Assembly: GCA_022402505.1 (NCBI GenBank)
Contig: JAKRSE010000335.1
Location: 1 to 7,628, forward strand
Source of the DNA: Fimbriimonadaceae bacterium
GTDB taxonomy: Bacteria > Armatimonadota > Fimbriimonadia > Fimbriimonadales > Fimbriimonadaceae
Direction of reading: 5' to 3'
DNA length: 7,628 bases
Made by a program: the position numbers and the translations under genes. The notes under the pieces are model-generated. The model worked only from the letters and a program-made list of their open reading frames with translations. It ran no database searches and was not told the DNA's origin. Positions 1-6,335 of the stretch are shown piece after piece. Each line of letters begins with the position of its first letter. Position 1 is the stretch's first letter.

Positions 1-10
1 CTTCCGATCT
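1..10. other. Residual sequencing-adapter end (contig edge)
   Basis: The first ten bases, CTTCCGATCT, are identical to the 3' end of the standard Illumina TruSeq adapter, and they sit exactly at the edge of the sequence where untrimmed adapter is expected. This is most likely not genomic DNA. Native sequence would then begin at base 11. The consequence is that any reading frame ending here, in particular the minus-strand one at 12-152, has an artificial stop codon. Confidence 0.85.
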
Positions 11-11
11 A

Positions 12-152
12 TTGAACGGCGGCCGTCGGACAGTGCCGGTCAGCCGGGCTCAGGCGTCCCAGCGGCAGCATCGATGTGAGCAACAGGCTGAAGCTGCAGA
101 GAAACAGAAGGAATTCTCTGAGCTTCTTGACGGTCCGAAGACCACGCTCCAC
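12..152 (-). CDS. N-terminal fragment of a probable exported or membrane protein, truncated by contig end
   Basis: This is a short minus-strand frame of 47 codons. It starts with GTG at 152, and an in-frame TAG four codons upstream makes GTG the most upstream possible start. The product begins with a basic stretch (R3, R6, K9, K10, R12), then a hydrophobic core of about 16 residues (FLLFLCSFSLLLTSML, 14-29), then a Pro/Gly turn and small polar residues (PLGRLSPAD). This is the layout of a Sec signal peptide or signal anchor. The only downstream stop, TAG at 11-9, is made partly of adapter bases 9-10, so the real gene probably continues beyond the contig. It is divergent from the epimerase gene, with 90 bp between starts. 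The mature part is missing, so no function can be assigned. The main doubt is that a hydrophobic frame this short can occur by chance. Confidence 0.5.
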
Positions 153-158
153 AGCAAG

Positions 159-164
159 ATTCTA
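159..164 (-). promoter_or_regulatory. Possible -10 box of a leaderless promoter
   Basis: On the minus strand TAGAAT (5 of 6 matches to TATAAT) lies exactly six bases before the GTG at 152. Transcription would then start at or next to the start codon, as in leaderless mRNAs. I could not find a convincing -35 box at the usual distance. The same layout precedes the gene starting at 2774, which is the main reason for listing this one. Confidence 0.3.
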
Positions 165-242
165 CTCTTCCGGCTGAGAAGGAGCCGGCATGGCCGAGCG
201 GATTGGGGCCGAGGGCCTGATCTGGTAGCCTCGCGCCCAGCC

Positions 243-1361
243 ATGTACAAGGTTGTCTGCATCGTCGGCACCCGACCCGATGCGATCAAGACCATGCCCG
301 TCATGCTGGCGCTGCGGGCTCGGCCCGAGTTTCAGCCGGTCATGCTCTCCACCGGCCAGCACCGAGAGATGCTGGAGCAGGTCTTCTCCTCGTTCGGAGT
401 CAGACCGGATGAGGACCTCGGGCTGATGAGGCATGGTCAGAGCCTGGCGGAACTCTCCGCTCGAGCCTTGGAAGGTCTGGATGCGGCCTTGGATCGCCAC
501 CGTCCAGACATGGTCTTCGCCCAAGGCGATACGACGACGACCTTCATCGCGGCCCTCGCCGCATTCTATCGCGGCATCCCCTTCGGGCATGTCGAGGCGG
601 GACTCCGGACGGGCGACATGGCCAGCCCCTTCCCGGAAGAGTTCAACCGCCGGGCCGCGGCTCTCACGGCCGCCCAGCACTACGCCCCGACCGAATGGGC
701 CGCCGAGAACCTTCGCTGCGAAGGGTTCGCCCCCGATTCGATCCTCGTCACGGGCAACACCGGAATCGACGCCGTGCTCCAGATGGCGGGTCGATTGGAA
801 CAGACGTGGCTGCCGGAGCACGAAGGTCCGGTCGTGCTCCTGACGACCCACCGCCGCGAAAACTGGGGCGCGCCTCAAGCGGCCGTCGCCCGGGCCGTCC
901 TCCGTCTCTGCGACGCGGTGCCCGACCTCCAGGTCGTGGTCGCCATGCACCGAAATCCGAAGGTCCGCGAGGTTCTGCAGCCGATCCTGGGCGGCCGGCC
1001 GGACATCCACCTTATCGAACCGCCGGACTATCCGCAGTTCGTCAAACTGATGCAGAGGAGCACCCTGATCCTGACCGACTCCGGCGGCGTCCAGGAAGAG
1101 GCCCCCAGCTTCGGGATTCCGGTGCTGGTGCTTCGGGACACCACGGAGAGGCCGGAAGGGGTGGATGCGGGCTGCGCCGAGCTGATCGGGACGGACGAGG
1201 AGGCGGTCTTCGCTCGAAGCCTGACCCTCCTTACCGATCCGGAAGCCCATGCCCGCATGGCCCGGTCCGCCAGCCCCTACGGCGACGGCCAGGCCTCAGA
1301 CCGGATCGTCGACGCGGCCCTGGCCTATCTGACCGGCCGCCGGGGCGCTCGGCCATCCTAA
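243..1361 (+). CDS. wecB: UDP-N-acetylglucosamine 2-epimerase (non-hydrolysing)
   Basis: This cytoplasmic enzyme interconverts UDP-GlcNAc and UDP-ManNAc, supplying ManNAc-type precursors for surface polysaccharides. The 372-residue product covers the whole family with its two Rossmann-like GT-B domains. Visible family motifs are GTRPDAIK (9-16), QHREML (39-44), GDTTTT (95-100, with Asp96), HVEAGLRTGD (116-125, with Glu118), PEE (131-133), THRRE (202-206), TDSGGVQEEA (278-287), RDTTERPE (298-305) and YGDGQAS (346-352). Glu is usual where Asp13 stands, a conservative change. The frame stays open upstream to base 12, but those 77 residues are low-complexity and unlike the family, so ATG 243 is chosen. 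No SD sequence precedes it. A weak TGG-TAGCCT (-10-like, 226-231) lies 11 bases before the ATG. The gene stands alone, convergent with the downstream glycosidase. Family assignment is firm; the particular polysaccharide is not known. Confidence 0.95.
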   Translation: MYKVVCIVGTRPDAIKTMPVMLALRARPEFQPVMLSTGQHREMLEQVFSSFGVRPDEDLGLMRHGQSLAELSARALEGLDAALDRHRPDMVFAQGDTTTTFIAALAAFYRGIPFGHVEAGLRTGDMASPFPEEFNRRAAALTAAQHYAPTEWAAENLRCEGFAPDSILVTGNTGIDAVLQMAGRLEQTWLPEHEGPVVLLTTHRRENWGAPQAAVARAVLRLCDAVPDLQVVVAMHRNPKVREVLQPILGGRPDIHLIEPPDYPQFVKLMQRSTLILTDSGGVQEEAPSFGIPVLVLRDTTERPEGVDAGCAELIGTDEEAVFARSLTLLTDPEAHARMARSASPYGDGQASDRIVDAALAYLTGRRGARPS

Positions 1362-1385
1362 CCGAGTCGCCCGGCGGGAAGGTTC

Positions 1386-2774
1386 TCAGAGGTTGCCGGA
1401 CCAGACGGCCGTTCCAGGGGCCGGGTAGCCCTTGGAGGCGTCGTCCAGGACGAGGATCCAGTCCCGCATCTCACCCAGATCCGGAGGCGTAAAGGCCCTC
1501 TCCCCCGCTCCCGGCAACAGCCCGAGATCGATGTGGGTTCCGGTTCGCGGATCGAACCACCAGGCCTGGATCTGCCCTGCCCGCAGGGTCGAGAGCCGGA
1601 CGGTCACCGGGCGCGAAACCGGCAGGTAGATCATGGCAAAGCTGCCTTCCGTGTCGCGGGTGGCGCAGGCAAAGGAGAGGCCGGCGCCCGGGATCACGGC
1701 CGGCACCTTGTGCGGAACGATGAGGTCGTCGGTCGGGATGCGGGTCAGGATCGGCCGCGACTCGATCAGGCGGCGCCCGTGCTGCATCTGGGCCGCCCCG
1801 GGTTCATTCACCGCCTCCTTCCATGTCATGATCGGATTGTTGACGGGATCGCGGTTCAGGTCGTACATCTGCCAGACCGAATGGTGTCCGTAGGTGTGGC
1901 CGCAGGCTCCGCCGAACAGATTCCAATAGAGCGGCCTCCGGACATCAGAAGCACAGGAGACGCCGAACCGGCTGGAATCGAACTCGATCGGATGTCCCTC
2001 GTAGATCGGCTCTCCATCCAGGACGGGCTTGACCGGGGTCCGCTCGTAATCGGCCCGCGTCTGGTCGTAGCGGCCGTTGTAGGCGGCCATATGGCCGTTC
2101 TGTCGCATGTTGAAATCCAGCCAGTCTTCGTCGTGGAACCACTGGGAGGACCCGCTTCCGCCCGGCGGGTGGAAGGTCATCAGCTGCCTCCCCCCGGTGG
2201 CCCGGCGGACGCCTCGGGCCATGTTCTGAACCACGGTTCGCTGAACATCGGTCTCGATCGGCCTGTCCCCGCCCATGATCCAGATGATGCCGGCATCCCG
2301 GTACCGTTCTCCGATCCAGGCTCCATAGCTCTCGGCGTTGGCCGGAGTGAAGATTTCGGGCCCGGCGCCCCAGCCGGACATGAACCACTTGTCGCCCCAG
2401 GTGGGAAGCAGGCCCACGTAGAGCCCGCGGGCATTGGCCTCTTGGACGATGAAATCGACGTGATCCCAGTAGTCGTTGTCTGCACCGGGCACCAATCGAG
2501 GCCTGGTCGGATCGTTCTCTTCCAGCGGGTGGTGGCCGCCGGCATTCGGCGTCCGCAGGCCGTCCAATTCGGCCAGAGCGACGGCCTGAATGACCGTATA
2601 GCCGAGCCGCTTCCGGTTCTCCAGATAGGCGATCGCCTCGTCTCGGGTGAGGCGGTGGAACAGCTCCCAGGCCGTATCCCCGAGGTAGAAGAAGGGCGCT
2701 CCGTTCTCATGGACCAGGTGCCGTTTGGTTTCGGCCACCCGAAGGCGCGGAAGATGGCTCGGTTGGGTCGCCAT
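1386..2774 (-). CDS. GH140-type (apiosidase-like, DUF4038) glycoside hydrolase
   Basis: The 462-residue protein has a TIM-barrel glycosidase domain of the DUF4038/GH140 type (about 9-345) and a C-terminal beta domain (about 350-448) like the 'putative collagen-binding' domain that follows DUF4038. Visible features are the N-terminal FFYLGDTAWELFHRL (28-42), YTVIQAVAL (59-67), GLYVGLLPTWGDKW (117-130), IIWIMGGDRP (163-172) and PVLDGEPIYEG (250-260). Asp170 and Glu255 occupy the expected acid/base and nucleophile positions. The tail WWFDPRTG (405-412) with WILVL (439-443) is typical of the beta domain. Characterised GH140 enzymes release apiose-containing side chains from rhamnogalacturonan II, but the substrate here is not proven. 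The N-terminus (MATQPSHLPR) shows no signal peptide, which is unusual for a polysaccharide-degrading family. An in-frame TGA two codons upstream makes ATG 2774 the most upstream start. No other sugar-degradation genes are adjacent. Confidence 0.85.
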   Translation of the reverse strand: MATQPSHLPRLRVAETKRHLVHENGAPFFYLGDTAWELFHRLTRDEAIAYLENRKRLGYTVIQAVALAELDGLRTPNAGGHHPLEENDPTRPRLVPGADNDYWDHVDFIVQEANARGLYVGLLPTWGDKWFMSGWGAGPEIFTPANAESYGAWIGERYRDAGIIWIMGGDRPIETDVQRTVVQNMARGVRRATGGRQLMTFHPPGGSGSSQWFHDEDWLDFNMRQNGHMAAYNGRYDQTRADYERTPVKPVLDGEPIYEGHPIEFDSSRFGVSCASDVRRPLYWNLFGGACGHTYGHHSVWQMYDLNRDPVNNPIMTWKEAVNEPGAAQMQHGRRLIESRPILTRIPTDDLIVPHKVPAVIPGAGLSFACATRDTEGSFAMIYLPVSRPVTVRLSTLRAGQIQAWWFDPRTGTHIDLGLLPGAGERAFTPPDLGEMRDWILVLDDASKGYPAPGTAVWSGNL

Positions 2775-2780
2775 CTCTCA

Positions 2781-2812
2781 AGTATAGACGAAAGGCGGAT
2801 CGGCCTTGTCAT
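2781..2812 (-). promoter_or_regulatory. Probable promoter of the GH140-type gene, leaderless layout
   Basis: On the minus strand TATACT (5 of 6 matches to TATAAT, positions 2786-2781) is followed by six bases and then the ATG at 2774. This puts the expected transcription start at the start codon. A TTGACA-like ATGACA (2812-2807) lies upstream, but its 20-bp spacer is longer than the usual 17. There is no purine-rich SD sequence, only GAGAG directly against the ATG. The -10 match is good; the -35 is weak. Confidence 0.4.
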
Positions 2813-2825
2813 CGGGCTGCGGGGA

Positions 2826-2867
2826 GAAAAAAGAAGCCCCGCCGCCCTTCTGGAGGAGCGGCGGGGC
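2826..2867 (-). terminator. Rho-independent terminator after the secreted-protein gene
   Basis: A perfect 10-bp GC stem pairs GCCCCGCCGC (2836-2845) with GCGGCGGGGC (2858-2867) around a 12-base loop. On the minus strand it is followed by TTCTTTTTTCTC (2835-2824), the U-tract of an intrinsic terminator. It lies about 30 bp past the stop codon of the gene at 2896-5016 and just before the promoter of the GH140-type gene, so it separates the two minus-strand units. The plus-strand side has no T-run, so it should act in one direction only. Confidence 0.88.
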
Positions 2868-2895
2868 CGGGGTCGGATGAGAGGGTTCCGAAGGA

Positions 2896-5016
2896 TCAGC
2901 CGGCGTGGCCGACTTCCAGCTTCATCTCATCGATGGAGAGGACATGCGATCCGGGCGTGCCTCGGAATCGGCTGATCGACTCGAAGGACCGGATCTGGAC
3001 CTCGATGACGCCGCCGGCGGTCACATAGTTGGCCAGCTGGGTCGAGAGGATTCGGAACTTCACGGTGGAATCTCCGCCGAGAAGCTGGAACGACCTCACG
3101 ATCTCGAAGCGTCCGGTGTTGATGTTCTTGACCAGCAGGCTGCCGGACACGAACGGTCGGTTCTCGACCAGGGCCGTGGCCTGGATGTCGATGAACTTGA
3201 TCCGGTTCGGCACGGCGGTGGTGGTGAATCCGACCGTCTGCAGGCTGACCTGACCGACACGATTGACGAGCTGGCTCTGCACGCGGAGTCGCTGTCCGTC
3301 GCCGGCTGCGTTGAGAGCCGCCGCGTTGCCTCCGATGTTCGTACCCTGCAGGAGGGTGACGCTGCCCGGAAGGACGGTGTCCACTCGGGTCAGGATCCAG
3401 TTGCCGATGTCGGTGGTCCAGTTGCCTCCGCCAAAGTTGTTCCCGACGCCCCAGAAGGTGGAGTCGTCATCCGGATCGATCTCGATGTCCGAGTAGTCGC
3501 CGAATCGGAAGAAGTTGTGCGGGGGGCCCGAGCTGGCCGCCAGGAGGGTCGGTCCGTTCACCGTGCCGGCGGCGGCTCCGGTCTCCTGGGTCCAGAAGAC
3601 CAGTTCCGGTCGCAGCGTGTCGCCGGATCGGGTGGCGAGGATGGAGATGTCGCCGTTCGCCGAGGCAGCGATCGACGGCATGTAGACGTCATTGGCTCCG
3701 TTGGTGATGTTGCCCGACTGGAGCGTCGCCGGGTTGCCCGAGGCGGGCCAGGTGGCGAGATCGATCTCGTACCAGCTGACCTGGGCTCGGCCGGAGGCGG
3801 CATTGGTGGTGTGGACGGCGTACACCCGATTGTTGCGGGCGTAGGCGGTCATCATCCGGTCGCCGATGGTGTCCAGCACCCGGCCGAAGCTCGTCGCATC
3901 AGTGAAGTGGCCGTTGTAGGTGGGCACCGTGATGTTGGTCGTGGTGATCGTCGGAGCTTCGCCGACCGTGTTCGTGACGTCGGCCACATTGGCCAGGGTC
4001 AGGAAGCTGGAGCTGAAGCCGCGGCGGGCCACCATCGGCAGCTTGCTCATGGTCGGATCGACCGTTCGGGCCACCTGGAAGGTGAAGGTTCCCGGGGCGT
4101 CGCTGATCTTGGCGTTGATCGCGCCGCCGGCCGCCAGGGTGGCCTTGTGCAGGGCGACGATTCGCGATCCGAAGGAGCCGGCCGTGAAGCCGAACATGTT
4201 TCCGGAGATCACGACGGCGTCTCGGTTGAAGCCGAAGCCGGGGTAGTCGAACCATGTGGCGTTGCCGCCGGCGGTTCCGGTCACGTCGATCCGGTACCGG
4301 TTCCAGGTTCCGCTCGGATTGGCATCGTCGGAGACGGCGATCAGGAGGTACGACTTCTGGTTGGGATCATCCAGGGCCAGGTAGACCATGTAGAACCGCT
4401 GGGTGCCGGGATCGAAGAAGACCTTCGGGTCGAAGATGAAGTCCGGGGCTCCCATTCCGGCCCAGAAGGCGGTGTTGGAGTCGGAGACCTGGAAGTACCG
4501 GCTGCCGTTCGACTTCCGGAAGAAGGCGATGCCTCCGTTCACGACCTGGACGATGTCCGAGGGGCCGACCGCGATGTCCGGGTCGGGCGGGATCGGCCCG
4601 GTGAAGCCGATTCCGGGGAACTTCTGCTTGAGGCCGGCGCCCGGCTGGCCCGTCGGGAGTCCGGCGCGGAGCGGATTGTTGGCCAGCTGCCGCATGTCGC
4701 CCCAGTTCTGGAGCTTCGGGTTCGCCCGCACGATGCTTCGCGGTCGCAGGGTCGGTTGAATCTGCGGGAAGAACTGGGCGGTGTTGATCGGATTCGAGGT
4801 TGCGCTGACGCTGCCGGTGAATCGGAAGTTCGGTCGATCTAGGGTCGGATCAGTCGTGACCGTCGGGGCCGGAGGGGTGTCTCCGGGATTGATCATGTCT
4901 CCCGGGGGCGGGAACGTACCGCGGAACTGGGCCAGAACCGGAAGGCTTAGCGAGACCATCGCCAAGCCGGCCAGTCCGAGCCGCCAGCCCGACTGCGTCT
5001 GAAGAGATTTAGGCAT
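2896..5016 (-). CDS. Secreted protein, beta-propeller-like body plus C-terminal beta-sandwich-like domain
   Basis: I recognise the protein type but not a specific function. The 706-residue product (from ATG 5016) opens with a Sec signal peptide: a K3/R12 basic region, hydrophobic core LGLAGLAMVSLSLPVLA, and probable cleavage after Ala29 (VLA-Q). A Pro/Thr-rich linker follows (about 30-70). The central region (about 140-545) has repeated aromatic/Asp-Pro motifs suggesting beta-propeller blades: DPDIAVGP (145-152), FDPKVFFDP (195-203), WFDYPGFG (255-262), YMPSIAASANGDI (445-457), and FGDYSDIEIDP followed by a DDDSTFWG run (505-523). The C-terminal 150-160 residues (LLQGT, LRVQSQ, ENRPFVSGSL, NINTGRFEIV, IEVQIRSF) look like a beta-sandwich module seen on other exported proteins of Armatimonadota and Planctomycetota. 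There is no dockerin, sorting motif or transmembrane anchor. AGGA at 5032-5029 is the only SD-like site; it lies 3 bases before GTG 5025, 9 before TTG 5019 and 12 before ATG 5016, all in frame, so the exact start is uncertain by three codons. Confidence 0.85.
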   Translation of the reverse strand: MPKSLQTQSGWRLGLAGLAMVSLSLPVLAQFRGTFPPPGDMINPGDTPPAPTVTTDPTLDRPNFRFTGSVSATSNPINTAQFFPQIQPTLRPRSIVRANPKLQNWGDMRQLANNPLRAGLPTGQPGAGLKQKFPGIGFTGPIPPDPDIAVGPSDIVQVVNGGIAFFRKSNGSRYFQVSDSNTAFWAGMGAPDFIFDPKVFFDPGTQRFYMVYLALDDPNQKSYLLIAVSDDANPSGTWNRYRIDVTGTAGGNATWFDYPGFGFNRDAVVISGNMFGFTAGSFGSRIVALHKATLAAGGAINAKISDAPGTFTFQVARTVDPTMSKLPMVARRGFSSSFLTLANVADVTNTVGEAPTITTTNITVPTYNGHFTDATSFGRVLDTIGDRMMTAYARNNRVYAVHTTNAASGRAQVSWYEIDLATWPASGNPATLQSGNITNGANDVYMPSIAASANGDISILATRSGDTLRPELVFWTQETGAAAGTVNGPTLLAASSGPPHNFFRFGDYSDIEIDPDDDSTFWGVGNNFGGGNWTTDIGNWILTRVDTVLPGSVTLLQGTNIGGNAAALNAAGDGQRLRVQSQLVNRVGQVSLQTVGFTTTAVPNRIKFIDIQATALVENRPFVSGSLLVKNINTGRFEIVRSFQLLGGDSTVKFRILSTQLANYVTAGGVIEVQIRSFESISRFRGTPGSHVLSIDEMKLEVGHAG

Positions 5017-5106
5017 CAAAACCACTCATCCTGTCGGCGGCGGATTCAGGAGCTCGACCCCGGCACAGCACCGGGCCTGCAGACTCACTCCGCACCAAAC
5101 ATGAGG

Positions 5107-5136
5107 ATTTTAGCAGGATTCCCCCCAGCGGCGCAA
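5107..5136 (-). promoter_or_regulatory. Probable promoter of the secreted-protein gene (extended -10)
   Basis: On the minus strand TGC-TAAAAT forms an extended -10 element (TAAAAT at 5112-5107, 5 of 6 matches). A weak TTGCGC (5136-5131) lies 18 bp upstream as a possible -35. Transcription would start near 5100, giving a leader of about 80 bases that contains a small 5-bp hairpin (CCCGG/CCGGG, 5059-5075) and the AGGA ribosome site at 5032-5029. The rest of the 5017-5197 spacer shows no clear promoter for the divergent prfB gene. Confidence 0.42.
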
Positions 5137-5197
5137 CCTCGCAGAAACGCGGCCTGTCCCGGAGCCGCCCGCTCCGAACGGTCACAATCGTGGCCCC

Positions 5198-6317
5198 ATG
5201 CTGACTCTTGAGCAGCAGAATGCTCTGTCCAACGCCCCGAAGCGACTGGACGCGATCAGGGGGCATCTTTGACCTGCCCCGCCTGAAATCCACACTGGCC
5301 GAGCTGGAGGCTCAGTCGGCCGACCCAGAGTTCTGGAATGAACCTGCCGAGGCGCAGAAGTCGCTTCAGCGGGCCGCCCGGTTGCGCGAGCGGATCGTTC
5401 CCTTCGAAGCCCTGGAAAGACGCTTGAACGACGTCCTCGAGTTCTACGAACTCCTGAAGGATGAGCCGGATGAAGGCATGGAAAAGGATGCCGACGCCCA
5501 GGCGCTGCAGGTCATCAAGGACCTGGACGACTACGAACTGCAGACACTCCTGAGCGGCGAACATGACCATAAAACCGCAATCATGGAGACCAATGCGGGC
5601 GCGGGAGGCACGGAATCGACCGACTGGGCCGAGATGCTGATGCGGATGTACCTGCGGTGGGCCGAGCGGAAAGGCTGCAAGGTCGAGCTGCTCAACGAGA
5701 CCCCGGGCGAGGTCACCGGCTACCGCAACGTCGGCTTTTCCGTGACCGGACCGAACGCGTATGGCTACCTGAAGGCAGAGAACGGCGTCCACCGACTCGT
5801 CCGCATTTCGCCCTTCGACTCGGCCAGCCGACGCCACACCAGCTTCGTCAAGGTCACGGTCCTTCCTGAAATGGAGGACACCGAGGTCCAGATCAACATG
5901 GACGAGGTGAAGGAGGAGACCCTTCGAGCAGGCGGCGCGGGCGGCCAGCACGTCAACAAGACCGAATCGGCCGTCCGACTCACCCACCTCCCCACGGGGA
6001 TCGCCGTCTTCTGCCAGAGCGACCGGAGCCAGCACAAGAATCGGGCCTCGGCCCTGAAGATTCTCGCCGCCAGGCTCGCCGAGCTGCAGAGTGTCAAGGA
6101 CGAGGCCAAGCGACGCGAACTCGCCGGAGACCAGGGCCCCGCCGAGTGGGGCAGGCAGATTCGGAGCTACGTCATGCAGCCCTACACGATGGTGAAGGAC
6201 CACCGAACCGGGCAGGAGACCGGAAACGTCTTGGGCGTGTTGGATGGGGACATCGACGACTTCATCGCCGCATTCCTGAAGCGTCCCAAGGATGCGGGCG
6301 ACGAGTTCATCGACTGA
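5198..6317 (+). CDS. prfB: Peptide chain release factor 2, expressed through programmed +1 frameshift
   Basis: RF2 reads UAA and UGA stop codons in the ribosomal A site and triggers release of the finished protein. The coding sequence is split. Frame 1 runs from ATG 5198 through 24 codons (MLTLEQQNALS...IRGHL) to an in-frame TGA at 5270-5272. Skipping base 5270 continues into frame 2 (DLPRLKSTLAELEAQ...) up to TGA 6317, a 372-residue product close to the 365 of E. coli RF2. Numbering on the joined protein, the stop-codon-reading tripeptide SPF is at 204-206, within RLVRISPFDSASRRHTSF. The catalytic GGQ is at 248-250, within GAGGQHVNKTESAVR. The N-terminal helical domain has the usual PEFWNEP motif. 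Ala stands where E. coli K-12 has Thr246. No SD precedes the ATG, but it is the only nearby start in frame with the conserved N-terminus. The product regulates its own synthesis through the frameshift. It may be co-transcribed with the gene that follows. Confidence 0.97.
5258..5273 (+). promoter_or_regulatory. prfB programmed +1 frameshift site
   Basis: The sequence AGGGGGCATCTTTGAC contains an internal SD-like AGGGGG, a three-base spacer, the slippery CTT codon and the poorly terminating TGA-C. It differs from the E. coli site only in CAT for TAT. When RF2 is scarce the ribosome pauses at TGA, the tRNA on CTT slips to TTT, and translation continues at GAC. When RF2 is plentiful the short 24-residue peptide is released. 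This feedback is well established for the family; its presence here is read directly from the bases. Confidence 0.96.
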
Positions 6318-6335
6318 GCCGTCCGGCTTCCGCCC

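Noticed and set aside
170..188. A 6-bp hairpin (CCGGCT/AGCCGG) upstream of the epimerase
   Set aside because: It has no T-run on either side and no match to a known riboswitch or attenuator. Short GC stems like this are common in GC-rich DNA.
12..242. A 77-residue N-terminal extension of the epimerase
   Set aside because: Family members begin at or near the GTRPxAIK strand. The extension is low-complexity and starts beside adapter sequence, so ATG 243 is the better start.
190..242. tRNA-like words (TGGCCGAGCGG, ATCTGGTAGC)
   Set aside because: They look like D-arm fragments, but no acceptor stem, anticodon arm or T-arm with GTTC can be assembled around them.
1362..1385. Possible bidirectional terminator between the convergent epimerase and glycosidase genes
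   Set aside because: The 24-bp gap has only a trivial CCC/GGG pairing and no T-run, so no terminator can be supported there.
1533..2975. A 480-codon plus-strand open frame across the GH140-type gene
   Set aside because: It lies antisense to conserved catalytic motifs and runs through the terminator hairpin into the next gene, with no domain of its own.
2905..4842. A 645-codon plus-strand open frame antisense to the secreted-protein gene
   Set aside because: The composition (Gly, Val, Asp, Arg, His rich) is that of an antisense shadow. The minus-strand gene has a signal peptide, a promoter and a terminator.
5009..5293. A 94-codon minus-strand open frame spanning the divergent spacer
   Set aside because: It overlaps the start of prfB, including the frameshift site, and the first codons of the secreted-protein gene. 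It has no domain, signal or ribosome site of its own.
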